This document shows, one piece after another, positions 9,140 through 18,340 of a stretch of 64,000 nt of DNA. The translations under genes and the position numbers were made by a program. Each line of letters starts with the position of its first letter. Position 1 is the first letter of the stretch. This DNA is from JASHSH01 sp036490215 (lineage in GTDB: Bacteria; Pseudomonadota; Alphaproteobacteria; Rhodospirillales; Magnetospirillaceae): the NCBI GenBank assembly GCA_036490215.1, contig DASXEH010000036.1, positions 186,001 through 250,000 of the forward strand, written 5' to 3'. The notes under the pieces were generated by a model that saw only the letters and a list, made by a program, of their open reading frames with translations, had not been told where the DNA came from and searched no databases.

Positions 9140-9964
9140 TTAAACCGCAGCCACCAGCTTCGGCAGCAGTGCGGCCAGATTGGCGCCGCCGGTCTGCGCG
9201 TTCTTGATGATCTCTTCGAGCGTGTCAGCCTTCTGATCGGGTCCGCCGGTCGCCACATTGGTGATGATCGAGAAGGCCAGCACCTTCATGCCGCAATGCT
9301 TGGCAGCAATCACTTCGGGTATGGTCGACATACCGACCGCATCGCCGCCGATCAAACGCAGGAAACGCCGTTCCGCCGAGGTTTCGAGCGATGGACCGAT
9401 CACGGCGGCATAGACGCCTTCCTGGATCCGCTGTTTGGCCTGACGGGCAATCTCGCGCGCGACCACCAGCAGTTCGCGATCATAGGCATTGGACATATCG
9501 GGAAAGCGCGGCCCGATCTTCTCGTCGTTCTCGCCCACCAGCGGATTCACACCAATCATGTTGATATGATCGGTGATCAACATGATGTCGCCCGGCGTAA
9601 AATCGTCGTTGAGTCCGCCCGCCGCATTGGTCGCGATCAGCGTCTTCACGCCCAGACGCTTGAACAGATAGATCGGCAGTTTGACATCGTCGGCCTGCCA
9701 GCCTTCGTAGAAATGAAAGCGCCCCTGCATGATCGCCACGCGCCGGCCGGCGATGGTACCGATCAGCAGTTTACCGGCATGGCTGGCCACCGTGCTGCGC
9801 GGGAATGCATCGATCTCGCTATAGGGAATGACGATCGGATTGGCCATCGCCTCGGCCACGCCGCCGAGACCGGTGCCAAGAATGATCGCGATATCGATCA
9901 GTCCGCCGACACGATCTTTGATGCTGGCCAGGGCTTTGTCCAGCCGCTCCGCAAGCTTGGTCAT
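9140..9964 (-). CDS. Purine-nucleoside phosphorylase
   Basis: A 274-aa enzyme of the trimeric PNP/MTAP family. It splits purine nucleosides with phosphate into base and ribose 1-phosphate. ILGTGLGGVAEA binds phosphate, SHAGKLLIG and GRFHFYEGW follow, TNAAGGL lies near residue 115, and VGMSTIPEVIAA near residue 205 carries the Glu-Met-type purine-site region. Length and motifs fit PunA/XapA-like enzymes. It converges on the SAH hydrolase-like gene, whose product would be adenosine. Confidence 0.92.
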   Translation of the reverse strand: MTKLAERLDKALASIKDRVGGLIDIAIILGTGLGGVAEAMANPIVIPYSEIDAFPRSTVASHAGKLLIGTIAGRRVAIMQGRFHFYEGWQADDVKLPIYLFKRLGVKTLIATNAAGGLNDDFTPGDIMLITDHINMIGVNPLVGENDEKIGPRFPDMSNAYDRELLVVAREIARQAKQRIQEGVYAAVIGPSLETSAERRFLRLIGGDAVGMSTIPEVIAAKHCGMKVLAFSIITNVATGGPDQKADTLEEIIKNAQTGGANLAALLPKLVAAV

Positions 9965-10013
9965 GATCCTCTCCCCTTGATCGGACCAAGTGTCTGCGGA
10001 ATGCCCGCGGACG

Positions 10014-10916
10014 TCAAACGGCGATACGCGGTCGCCGGTTCACCAGCCAAAGTCCGGCAGCTACCAGCACCAACGCCACGACCAAGATTGGCGTGACTGT
10101 TTCGCCCAGCACAACCGCCCCGAAGATCATGCCGAACAGCGGCGACAGGAACGAGAACGCGGCCAATCGCGTTGCCGGGTAGTGGCCGATCAGCCAGAAC
10201 CAGCCAAGATAGGATGCGAAGGCAACGACGACAATCTGCCAGACCAGCAATCCGAGCCCGACCGGCGTCGGATTCGTGAAGCCCGGCTCGCCGACGGCCC
10301 AGGCGGTCAGCGTCAACGTGATCGCCGAGACCACGAGCTGGTAGAAAAGCGTCTTGCTGGCGCTGATGCGGATCAACGCGCTGGCGCGCACCACCACCGT
10401 CGTCGCACCCCATACCGCGGCAGCCGCCAACATCAACAGGTCCCCAGCCCACTGTCGATCACCTGTCGCCCGCGCGCCTTCGGCAAAGGCTGCGAACACG
10501 CCGACGAACGCGCAGACGAGCCCCAACACCTGCGGCAGGCGCAATCGTTCCGCCGGCACCAGCCAATGGAGTCCGCCAGCCACGATGAAGGGCGAGGTGT
10601 AGAGGAACAGCACGCCGCGCGAGGCCGTCGTGAATTGCAGGCCGTAGAAAATCAGACCGAACTCGGCGGCGAACAAAAGTCCGGCCAAGATGCCCGCCCG
10701 GAAGGACCCATCGCGCGCGAACAGCGGGACGCCGCGCACCCCGCACCAAATCCAGAGCAGAATTGCTGCACCCGCCGACCGTATCCCCGCCTGCAGCAGC
10801 GGCGAGATACTGGCGTTCGCGATCTTGACCACCACCTGGTTGAAACCCCAGATAGCGCAGAACAAGATCATCAGCCCCATCGCCAGGGCGTCGAGCTGGG
10901 TGCGGCGTTCGGTCAC
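10014..10916 (-). CDS. EamA/DMT-family transporter
   Basis: A 300-aa polytopic membrane protein with two EamA repeats (for example ILFCAIWGFNQVVVKIAN at the start and a second repeat from about residue 160). About ten transmembrane helices are evident. It lies 49 bp upstream of the phosphorylase gene on the same strand, so the two may share a transcript. Purine or nucleoside export would then be possible, but that is inference only. Confidence 0.85.
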   Translation of the reverse strand: MTERRTQLDALAMGLMILFCAIWGFNQVVVKIANASISPLLQAGIRSAGAAILLWIWCGVRGVPLFARDGSFRAGILAGLLFAAEFGLIFYGLQFTTASRGVLFLYTSPFIVAGGLHWLVPAERLRLPQVLGLVCAFVGVFAAFAEGARATGDRQWAGDLLMLAAAAVWGATTVVVRASALIRISASKTLFYQLVVSAITLTLTAWAVGEPGFTNPTPVGLGLLVWQIVVVAFASYLGWFWLIGHYPATRLAAFSFLSPLFGMIFGAVVLGETVTPILVVALVLVAAGLWLVNRRPRIAV

Positions 10917-11009
10917 GAGGACGAGCGGTGTCGGGAAATGAAACTCACCCCGCGTTTGTCGTCCATTTCCGCTGCGGCGGCAAGTCCCGGCTGTTTTGCG
11001 CCTGCGGTA

Positions 11010-11531
11010 TCAACCCGATTGGGTGCGAAGCGCCCCCATGAGCGTCACATCGTGCCATTGGCCGTCGATGAACGCAGCTTGGCGTGCCAACCCTTCTTGT
11101 TCGAAGCCAGCGGATTTGAAACACGCAATCGCGCGCGGATTGTCGGCCAGTGTCGTCAGAGCGACGCGGTGCAGATTGAGATGCCGCCAGCCGAAATCGA
11201 GCGCCAGGGCAATCGCTTCTTTGCCATAGCCTTTGCCGCGGTTGGATTCGTCGCCGATGCGCACAGCCAGATCGGCCGAACGGTGCACCGGGTTGATCGC
11301 AGACATGCCGATGAAACCGACGATCGATGTCTCGCCATTGCGCCGGATCGCGAACAGCACGCGCGTTCCGTCTTTCGAAATCGATTCGATCCAGCTTTTG
11401 AACGCGATCCAGTCGGTCGGACGATAGGCCAAGTCCCAACGCGCCGTTTCGGCATCGTTAAACCAACGGAACAGTGCCTCGGAATCATTCGCGAGGAACG
11501 GGCCAATCGAAATCTTGCTACCCTTGAGCAT
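11010..11531 (-). CDS. GNAT-family N-acetyltransferase (RimJ/RimL-like)
   Basis: A 173-aa acetyltransferase. The acetyl-CoA binding motif A is IGDESNRGKGYGKEAI at about residues 93-108, preceded by a strand containing VGFIGMSAI. The C-terminal NPRAIACFKSAGF is the usual RimJ/RimL motif. AGGAG lies 8 nt before the ATG at 11531; a GTG one codon upstream is less well spaced. The substrate (protein N-terminus or small amine) cannot be told from sequence. Confidence 0.88.
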   Translation of the reverse strand: MLKGSKISIGPFLANDSEALFRWFNDAETARWDLAYRPTDWIAFKSWIESISKDGTRVLFAIRRNGETSIVGFIGMSAINPVHRSADLAVRIGDESNRGKGYGKEAIALALDFGWRHLNLHRVALTTLADNPRAIACFKSAGFEQEGLARQAAFIDGQWHDVTLMGALRTQSG

Positions 11532-11558
11532 CACGGCATCTCCTGTTGAAGCGCCGGA

Positions 11559-13418
11559 TCAGGCGGCACGATTATGCGATGACGACTCCGTATTTGGGGG
11601 TGAACCCCGGGCTATGATGCGTTGTATCAGCATCCGCCCGAAGGCATCGAAGATCCGCGGCACGTATTTGTGCTTGTAGGGATACTCGGCGCGCGAATCG
11701 GTGAGGTGCACGAGCATCGTCGGGTTGGCTTCGAACAACAGCACATTGCCGTCGCGGCCAATCGCGCAATCGATGCCGGCGAAATCGAGATCGAGCCGAC
11801 GCGCGACGTCCTGTACGGCGTCGCCCAGATGGCCAGGGAAAGCGGAACGCCAGTCGGCCAGGAACGTCTCCTCCTCCGGCTTCATCCACTGCTGCTCGGC
11901 CATATCGACGCGGTAGTAGTGCAGCTTCCAGTCCCGGCCGATCGTCAGATGATAGGGATAGACCTCACGATCGACGAAGATCAGCCGGTATTTGCGCCAA
12001 AACCCGTCGGCGCTTTGGTAGTCATGGAATTCGCTGACATAGAACATCGGCGACGGCACGCGCCGCAGATAGCTGGCAAGCGCCTCGGCGCTTTCGATCC
12101 GCTCGAGATCGTCACCGCCATGGGCGCCGACCGGACGGACCAGCAACGGCCGCTGCCAGATTTCGCTCTTCAGGCCCATCACAGCCAGTTCCGAGCGATC
12201 CATCCGCCGCATCGGCGGAACCGTAAGACCGGGTGTGCCCGCCAGAAGTTCGGCAACGCCGTCGCGCGTCGTGCGGGCGATGCGATAATCGGGCTTATTG
12301 ATCACCGGTAGATCGAAACGATCGCAGAAAGCCTGAGTCTTGGCCAAGAACTCAGCGCCTTGATCCGCATCGGCGACCGCATTGACGATGATGTCGCAGC
12401 AGGGGAAAGCGTCATCAGCTGCGTCGGCGACCGCATCGATCTCGCCCGGCGACTGGAGATAGGTGACCGTTGCGTCGAAGCGATGATGGTCGAGCAGGAA
12501 TTGCAGATTCAGATTGCAGAGCCCTGCCCCACCGACGACCATGATATGCGCCTGGGGGCGGCCCGAAGAACACTTCTTGGTCGAGATGCCGGTGCGGCGC
12601 GCAGCCTCGCGGCGGAACACAGCGGCCTCGTCGTGGCGATGGCCATGATCGAGCGTGTTCGCCAATTGAACATAGGCATCGATATGCGTGGGGTCGAGCG
12701 ACACGGCGCAGCGCAACGCGGTTTCCGCGCGCAACGAGTCCTCGGCCGCGAGAGCGGCGATGCCGAGATTGGTCAGGCCATCGACCGAATTGGGCTCCAC
12801 GGCGATCCAGCGCTCGAAAGCGGCACAGGCTTCCTCGGGCTTGCGCTGTTCGAGCAGCATGCGTCCCTGATTGCGCAACGCGACGGCGAAATTCGGATCG
12901 AGCGTGATCGCGCGTTCGACCATCTCGAGCGCCAGATCGCGGCGGCCGAGACGATGGAGCGACAGGGCGATATTGTTGAAGGCCTGCGCATAGTCAGGCT
13001 TCAACTCGGTCGCCAATTCGAAAAGCAGAATCGAGGCGCGGTCGTCGCCCTGGCGCTGGCGCAGCTTGCCCAGTTCGAAAAACACCATCGCCAGTTCGAG
13101 ACGGCGCAGCTCGCGATCCGGACCCGCCGCATTGGCGTGCTCCAGCGCCGGCGCGAGACTCGCCGGAACGATTTGGTCTTCCGCCATGATATTCAAGCAG
13201 CGGCGCAGCAACGTCTCCGCTTCGTCGGCCTGGGGCCCTTCGGACAAGGTCATCGCCAGCAGAAGCATCGCGCGCGGATGATCGGGGCGGCGCGCCAGAA
13301 AGGCGCGATAGGCCGTCTCAGCAGCGTCCAGGCGCCCGTCTTGATGAAGGCGTAGCGCGGCGTCAAGGCGATCTTGATCCGAGGCTGTAAATGTCGTGGT
13401 CATCTCGATTATCGTCAT
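11559..13418 (-). CDS. TPR-repeat protein with C-terminal ATP-grasp domain
   Basis: A 619-aa two-part protein. Residues about 15-275 hold tandem tetratricopeptide repeats (for example ALRLHQDGRLDAAETAYRAF and AFNNIALSLHRLGRRDLALE). The second half looks like an ATP-grasp ligase: a nucleotide-binding LLVRPVGAHGGDD, then KYRLIFVDREVYPYH, and the metal-binding end GIDCAIGRDGNVLLFEANPT. Such enzymes join a carboxylate to an amine via acyl phosphate. GGAAGG lies 7 nt before the ATG. It is downstream of, and co-directional with, the sulfotransferase fusion. The substrate is unknown; the TPR part may dock a peptide or protein. Confidence 0.82.
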   Translation of the reverse strand: MTIIEMTTTFTASDQDRLDAALRLHQDGRLDAAETAYRAFLARRPDHPRAMLLLAMTLSEGPQADEAETLLRRCLNIMAEDQIVPASLAPALEHANAAGPDRELRRLELAMVFFELGKLRQRQGDDRASILLFELATELKPDYAQAFNNIALSLHRLGRRDLALEMVERAITLDPNFAVALRNQGRMLLEQRKPEEACAAFERWIAVEPNSVDGLTNLGIAALAAEDSLRAETALRCAVSLDPTHIDAYVQLANTLDHGHRHDEAAVFRREAARRTGISTKKCSSGRPQAHIMVVGGAGLCNLNLQFLLDHHRFDATVTYLQSPGEIDAVADAADDAFPCCDIIVNAVADADQGAEFLAKTQAFCDRFDLPVINKPDYRIARTTRDGVAELLAGTPGLTVPPMRRMDRSELAVMGLKSEIWQRPLLVRPVGAHGGDDLERIESAEALASYLRRVPSPMFYVSEFHDYQSADGFWRKYRLIFVDREVYPYHLTIGRDWKLHYYRVDMAEQQWMKPEEETFLADWRSAFPGHLGDAVQDVARRLDLDFAGIDCAIGRDGNVLLFEANPTMLVHLTDSRAEYPYKHKYVPRIFDAFGRMLIQRIIARGSPPNTESSSHNRAA

Positions 13419-13638
13419 TATGGGCCTTCCCTCGCGATCCCGCTCCGCGCGGCAATCGGATGATCAGCCCGTACCCGCAATAAGCATCGCAAGGGCCGGA
13501 CCAATGAAACCGATGGACCGCAACTCTTTGAGAGCGTTCGTTTTTCTTAGCCGTGAAGAGATGAATGAATCGCGATTCCGCAAGTTTGATGGTACGGAAC
13601 GCGGCAAAATTTGCCGCCACTCGGTCAGAAGGTGACGG

Positions 13639-14841
13639 TTAGGCCGAGTAGCCCAGGGATCGCAGAAGCGGGCCAGCCTTACGCTCGATCAGCTCGACTT
13701 CTTCAGGGCGCAACTCGCGGCGCCATTGCTCGAGCGCATTGGTGTTGATCGCATTCTCGTGTGGCTGCTTCTTGTCGTTGCCATCGGTCGGAACGAGAAC
13801 CGTCGGCGTCCACTCGACACCGGCGGCGGCGAAAAGCGGCGCCAGCGTCTCTTCCGGCTGATGGATCATGTCTTCGTATTTGAACTCGACATAACGCGGG
13901 TCGTTGCGGAAACGCAGCCCGGTTTCGATATGGCGAATCCAATAGTCGATCGCGACCTCCACGGCCTCGAGCGTATCGCGGCGGTCCGGCGGAACCTTGA
14001 GCCAGGATTGCCGGCGCAGCGAGCAAACGACATCGCGCCCGTCGCGGATCACATGGACGAGCAATGCGTTCGGGAAGTGCTCTCGGACAAAATCGAAGCG
14101 CAGAATGTTGTCAGGCGTCTTTTCCGCCCAGATCGACTTGGCCGAACGGCCGAGACAGTTCTTGCGGAACAGATCGATGAATTCAGCCTGCGAGCGACTG
14201 GCCCGGAAGAGATCGTCGACATCCTCGGTATCAAGCCGATAGCGCTGGGCAATATCCTGCGCCGACGATATTCGGTTCAAAAATACAGTGCTCTCGTCGC
14301 CGCAATAAATCGACGGATGGCGATTGAGGATCGTGCGCAGCAGCGTCGTGCCGCTGCGGCCGCTGCCGCCGACGACGATGATCGGTGCCTGCGAAACGGT
14401 CTTTGGCGCGAACGGCGCTTGAATCTGCCAGGCACGGCGATAGCCGACCAAATCATAAAGCGAGACCGGCGCAGTCGGCCGCTCGACACCGATGCCGTCA
14501 CCGACAACAGCGCCCCGCCCAAATCCGCGCGGCACAGGTACGGCGTGCTCATGCGAGGCGTGGGTGAAGTCGCCTTGAACGGACAGCAGCTGCCGGGGCG
14601 TCAGCCGCCGCGCGAGCAAGAAGCCGAGCACCAGGATGCAGAGGTCGTCAGCGTAGCCGAAGATAGGAACGTGCTGCGGGATCAACTGCACGGGGTTGGT
14701 CGTGTATGCCAAAAACGCAGCGATCGCGAGAACGACGACGAGACGCGGCAGGAACAACCCTCGCCGATCAGTCAGCAATACGAAAAGGAAGCGGGCGTTG
14801 CGGGCGAAATGATTACCTAAAGAAGAAATCAGACGCGTCAT
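13639..14841 (-). CDS. DUF1232-sulfotransferase fusion protein
   Basis: A 400-aa protein. Residues about 33-81 carry a hydrophobic DUF1232/YkvA-like segment (AYTTNPVQLIPQHVPIFGYA). After a linker, residues about 152-398 form a PAPS-dependent sulfotransferase: 5'-phosphosulfate loop GGSGRSGTTLLRT at 158-170 and 3'-phosphate motif HVIRDGRDVVCSLRRQSW near 263-280. The hydrophobic front end probably anchors the enzyme in the inner membrane. The acceptor is unknown. The gene begins next to an AT-rich gap and precedes the TPR/ATP-grasp gene with 220 bp between; no obvious gene fills that gap. Confidence 0.8.
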   Translation of the reverse strand: MTRLISSLGNHFARNARFLFVLLTDRRGLFLPRLVVVLAIAAFLAYTTNPVQLIPQHVPIFGYADDLCILVLGFLLARRLTPRQLLSVQGDFTHASHEHAVPVPRGFGRGAVVGDGIGVERPTAPVSLYDLVGYRRAWQIQAPFAPKTVSQAPIIVVGGSGRSGTTLLRTILNRHPSIYCGDESTVFLNRISSAQDIAQRYRLDTEDVDDLFRASRSQAEFIDLFRKNCLGRSAKSIWAEKTPDNILRFDFVREHFPNALLVHVIRDGRDVVCSLRRQSWLKVPPDRRDTLEAVEVAIDYWIRHIETGLRFRNDPRYVEFKYEDMIHQPEETLAPLFAAAGVEWTPTVLVPTDGNDKKQPHENAINTNALEQWRRELRPEEVELIERKAGPLLRSLGYSA

Positions 14842-15286
14842 TATCGACGAATCCCCCCAACGTTCTTCGTTCGAAGTGCCCTGTAAACTGCGCTACGAAA
14901 CGCATAATAGAGCACCGCTTCGTTTGATAGTATGACACCACGTATAGGTCGCGGCAATGTTCGGGGAAATAAAACGAATTACCGGCGGAAGCGGGTGAAT
15001 ATAAATTGCCTCAATGTACCAATGGGTTGCGATAATTTTGTGTCCAGCATACTATCATATTCAGAGCGTCAAAAAAATAGAACTCATATGAATTTATATA
15101 GGCGTCGATGTCCACACTGCGTGACGTTGCCTCAAAGGCGCCCAGCATTTTTTCGGTGCGCGCAGCGATTGTCGAATTGAACTCTTGGCTTCCAACCGGA
15201 AGGCTTCCTTTTCAAAAACGGGCCTAGCAGTGCGAATTCAGGGATGCTGAACTGGCTTAACGTCACTCCGTCAGGAGCTTTGACCT
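14842..15286. other. AT-rich intergenic region with inverted repeats
   Basis: A 445-bp gap with no credible gene. Its central part is visibly AT-richer than the neighbourhood. TGATAGTATG at 14925-14934 and its exact complement CATACTATCA at 15048-15057 face each other, with GTGTC-like bases just inside each arm. It may be a remnant of a small mobile element or a regulatory region. There is no transposase. Confidence 0.6.
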
Positions 15287-16456
15287 TTGGCAGAAATAGT
15301 GTTTCAGACCGTAACAAAGCGCTATGGCGACGGCCAAATCGCGGTCAACGCCCTCGATCTGGGAATCAATGACGGCGAGTTCGTCGTCTTGGTGGGCCCC
15401 TCAGGTTGCGGCAAATCGACGGCGCTGCGGATGGTGGCGGGGCTTGAGGACATCAGCGGTGGGCGGTTGCTGATCGGCGGCCAGGTCGCCAACGATCTCG
15501 CCCCACGCGACCGCAATATCGCGATGGTGTTCCAGAGCTACGCGCTGTACCCCCACCTCACCGTGGCCGAGAATATCGGCTTCGGTTTGCGCGTGCGCGG
15601 CGCGGACGCTGGAGCCATCGCCCAGAAGGTCGACGCGGCAGCGCAGATGCTCGAGCTTGAGGACTATCTCGGCCGCAAGCCGGCGCAGCTGTCCGGCGGT
15701 CAGCGCCAGCGCGTCGCCATGGGCCGCGCGATCGTGCGCGAGCCGCAGGCGTTTCTGATGGATGAGCCGCTTTCCAACCTCGACGCGCGCCTGCGCGGCC
15801 AGATGCGGACGGAGATCGCCCGCATCCAGAAGATGACCGGCGTGACGACCATCTATGTGACCCATGACCAGGTTGAAGCGATGACCATGGGCGACAAGGT
15901 TGCCGTGATGAATCGCGGCGTGCTGCAGCAATTCGCGCCGCCGCGCACGCTCTATGACGAGCCGGCCAATATCTTCGTCGCGAGTTTTATCGGCTCGCCG
16001 CCGATGAATTTGATCGAAGGACAGATCGTCACGGCTGACGGCGGCCCGGCACTGATGCTAGGCGCGAGCCGTATCCCACTCACGCTCCCCCTGCTCGATC
16101 GCAAACCGGGCATTGCCAACTACGCCGATAAGACGGTGGTCGTCGGCATCCGGCCAGAGGGGCTTCAGGCCGCTGACGGCGGCGACGCAATTCGCGGCAC
16201 CGTCGCCGTCGCCGAGGATCTCGGCTCGACGATCCTGGTGCATCTCGATATCGACGCGCCGCGTCCGCATCTCAACCTGGATGGCGTCGGCCTCACGCAA
16301 GACGATGAGGCGATCGCCGGCAAAAGCAACCAAGCCCGTATCCGCCTCAACCTGCCCGGTCGTGCACGCGTCAGGACAGGCGAAACGCTATCGGTGCGGC
16401 TCGACCTCGATCACCTGCATCTGTTTGATCCGAGCACGGGCGCCGCTATCGAATAG
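15287..16456 (+). CDS. CUT1-type ABC transporter ATP-binding protein (UgpC/MalK-like)
   Basis: A 389-aa ATPase of a carbohydrate-type importer. Walker A GPSGCGKST lies at about residues 38-46, Q-loop VFQSYALYPH near 81, signature LSGGQRQRVAMGRA near 135 and Walker B FLMDEPLSNLDARLR near 158. A C-terminal TOBE domain follows from about 240. It starts at TTG 15287 with AGGAG about 9 nt upstream. It is convergent with the permease and binding-protein genes at 16575-19706, to which it almost certainly belongs, although it is not in their operon. Confidence 0.9.
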   Translation: MAEIVFQTVTKRYGDGQIAVNALDLGINDGEFVVLVGPSGCGKSTALRMVAGLEDISGGRLLIGGQVANDLAPRDRNIAMVFQSYALYPHLTVAENIGFGLRVRGADAGAIAQKVDAAAQMLELEDYLGRKPAQLSGGQRQRVAMGRAIVREPQAFLMDEPLSNLDARLRGQMRTEIARIQKMTGVTTIYVTHDQVEAMTMGDKVAVMNRGVLQQFAPPRTLYDEPANIFVASFIGSPPMNLIEGQIVTADGGPALMLGASRIPLTLPLLDRKPGIANYADKTVVVGIRPEGLQAADGGDAIRGTVAVAEDLGSTILVHLDIDAPRPHLNLDGVGLTQDDEAIAGKSNQARIRLNLPGRARVRTGETLSVRLDLDHLHLFDPSTGAAIE

Positions 16457-16483
16457 TAGCCTTTCCGATCTCGCTACCTTTTT

Positions 16484-16558
16484 CGTCACTCCCGCGCAAG
16501 CGGGAGTCCAGGGGCAACCAGGAAACGGCTCTGGATTCCCGCTTTCGCGGGAATGACG
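16484..16558. repeat. Dispersed palindromic repeat, family B copy 2
   Basis: CGTCACTCCCGCGCAAGCGGGAGTCC at the left (two nested hairpins) and GGATTCCCGCTTTCGCGGGA plus ATGACG at the right. It sits between the convergent ABC ATPase and permease genes. Confidence 0.85.
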
Positions 16559-16574
16559 AAAGAAAATAAATCCT

Positions 16575-17399
16575 CTAATGAACGCCGCGCGTGAGGCCCT
16601 GCACGAAGTAACGATTGAGCAGCAGCGCCAGCAGCACCACCGGGATCGTCGAGAAATGAGCCAACGCGCCGAGCGTGCCCCAGGTGATATCGAGCATGCC
16701 GAAGGCGCTGAGCAGCGCCACCGAAATCGGCCGCGTCTCGGTGCGCGTCAGGAAGGCCGGGATCAGATAGTCGTTCCACGCGAACATGATGCAGAATAGC
16801 GTGCAGGCGATGATGCCTGGCCGCACCAGCGGCAGCGCGATGCGCCAGAACGCCCCGAATTGCGAGCAGCCATCAGTCAGCGCCGCTTCCTCCACTTCGC
16901 GCGGCAGCGAGCGGAAATAGGAGTACATCATCCAGACGACGAAGGCGGCGCTGAGCGTGGCATTGAGCATGATCACCGCCCACCATGTGCCCAGCAGGCC
17001 GAGCGAGCGCATCATCAGATAGAACGGGATCAACGTGGCCACTTGCGGCACGGTGCGCACCGCCAGGAAGAAATAGGCGACGCCGACAGTCCATCGCGCT
17101 TTGGAGCGCGCCAGCGCATAAGCACAGGGCACGCCGATCAGCAATGAAAGCGCCGCCGATCCCAGCGAGATGATCAGGCTGCTGCCGATCAACTCCGGAA
17201 TGTCGAAGAATTTGAACACATCGCTGAAATTCGACAGCGTCGGCGTGAACAGCAACTCGGGCGGCATGGTGAAAATGTCACGCTTCGCTTTGTACGCGAT
17301 CGTGATCAGCCACAGGATCGGCGCGAGAAAGATGATCAGTGCGAACACAAGCGTTGCCCGCCGCGCGATCAGTGCCTGGGTGGAGACGCGGCGGCTCAT
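16575..17399 (-). CDS. ABC sugar-type transporter permease, MalG-like
   Basis: A 274-aa inner-membrane permease with six hydrophobic helices. The EAA loop reads EVEEAALTDGCSQFGAFWRI near residues 180-199. The sequence LAPILWLITIAYKAKRDIFTMPPE near the N-terminus is typical of MalG/UgpE-like subunits. The ATG at 17399 overlaps the stop of the upstream permease by 4 bp (ATGA). It pairs with the MalF-like subunit to form the channel. Confidence 0.9.
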   Translation of the reverse strand: MSRRVSTQALIARRATLVFALIIFLAPILWLITIAYKAKRDIFTMPPELLFTPTLSNFSDVFKFFDIPELIGSSLIISLGSAALSLLIGVPCAYALARSKARWTVGVAYFFLAVRTVPQVATLIPFYLMMRSLGLLGTWWAVIMLNATLSAAFVVWMMYSYFRSLPREVEEAALTDGCSQFGAFWRIALPLVRPGIIACTLFCIMFAWNDYLIPAFLTRTETRPISVALLSAFGMLDITWGTLGALAHFSTIPVVLLALLLNRYFVQGLTRGVH

Positions 17400-18328
17400 G
17401 TCTCGTTCGCACGCCGGTCCGCGCGCCGCACCAGGAAGATCAGCGCCACCGCGAAGACAGCAATGACCAGCACCATCGAGTTGGCGATCGCCGAGGCGAA
17501 GCCGACATTGAAGAACTGCAGCCCCTGCTTCACCGCGTAGAACATCAGCACATTGGTCGCGTCCGCCGGCCCGCCGCCCGTGGTGGCGAAAACGATGTCG
17601 AAGACGCGGAAGGCATCCATGGTGCGCAAGATCAGCGCCAGGAACACGGCCGGCAGCAGCATCGGAAAGATGATGATGCGCAGACGCTGCCATGCCGTGG
17701 CGCCATCGGCTTCGGCCGCCTCGATCACATCGGTCGGCAACGCCTTCAGCCCCGCGAGCAGGATCAGGGCCACCAACGGCGTCCATTCCCAGGCATCGAT
17801 CAGGACCACCGTCGCCAATGCGGTATGGGGATCGCCGAGGAAGCCGCGCGGGATGCTGAGCCCCAGGTCGGCCGCGTAATAGCCGACGATGCCGAACTCG
17901 GGGGCCAGCAGCGCGCGGAAGATCAGGCCGACGGCCACCGGCGTCACCGTGACCGGGATCAGCAGCAGCGCCAGGCAGACGCGCTCGAAACGCCCGTCGC
18001 GCCACAGCAGCAGTGCGAGCCCGAGTCCCAGCAGAAATTCAAGGCCCACCGCCGCGATGGTGAAGATGATCGTGACGATGACCGAGCGCCGCGCGCCATC
18101 GTCAGTCCAAAGTGCGGTGTAGTTGTCGAACCCGACGAAATGGCGGTTCGCCGGATGGAGCAGGCTGTAGTCGAAGAAGCTGTCGTAGATGCCTTGGGCC
18201 AGAGGCCAGACGGCGACGATCAGCACATAGACAACGGCCGGCGCGCCGAGCAGGAACAGGAACAGCCGGCGGCGTTGATGGAAGGGAAGACGCGCACGCG
18301 CATCATCGGCGGTTAGGGAAGAACTCAT
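17396..18328 (-). CDS. ABC sugar-type transporter permease, MalF-like
   Basis: A 310-aa permease with an N-terminal helix (RLFLFLLGAPAVVYVLIVAV) typical of MalF/UgpA-type subunits. The family loop VIEAAEADGATAWQRLRII lies near residues 205-223. It is the second gene of an operon led by the binding protein, and is coupled to the next permease by a 4-bp overlap. A palindromic repeat separates it from the binding-protein gene. Confidence 0.9.
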   Translation of the reverse strand: MSSSLTADDARARLPFHQRRRLFLFLLGAPAVVYVLIVAVWPLAQGIYDSFFDYSLLHPANRHFVGFDNYTALWTDDGARRSVIVTIIFTIAAVGLEFLLGLGLALLLWRDGRFERVCLALLLIPVTVTPVAVGLIFRALLAPEFGIVGYYAADLGLSIPRGFLGDPHTALATVVLIDAWEWTPLVALILLAGLKALPTDVIEAAEADGATAWQRLRIIIFPMLLPAVFLALILRTMDAFRVFDIVFATTGGGPADATNVLMFYAVKQGLQFFNVGFASAIANSMVLVIAVFAVALIFLVRRADRRANET

Positions 18329-18340
18329 ATCCGCACATTG

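Noticed and set aside
9990..11549. A 519-codon plus-strand frame
   Set aside because: It is antisense to the EamA and GNAT genes, which are clear homologues; it is rich in Arg, Gln and His.
12360..13355. A 331-codon plus-strand frame inside the TPR/ATP-grasp gene
   Set aside because: It is antisense to well-formed TPR repeats and shows no motifs of its own.
14925..15057. Insertion sequence with terminal inverted repeats
   Set aside because: There is no transposase and no visible target duplication; only a short element or regulatory site can be claimed.
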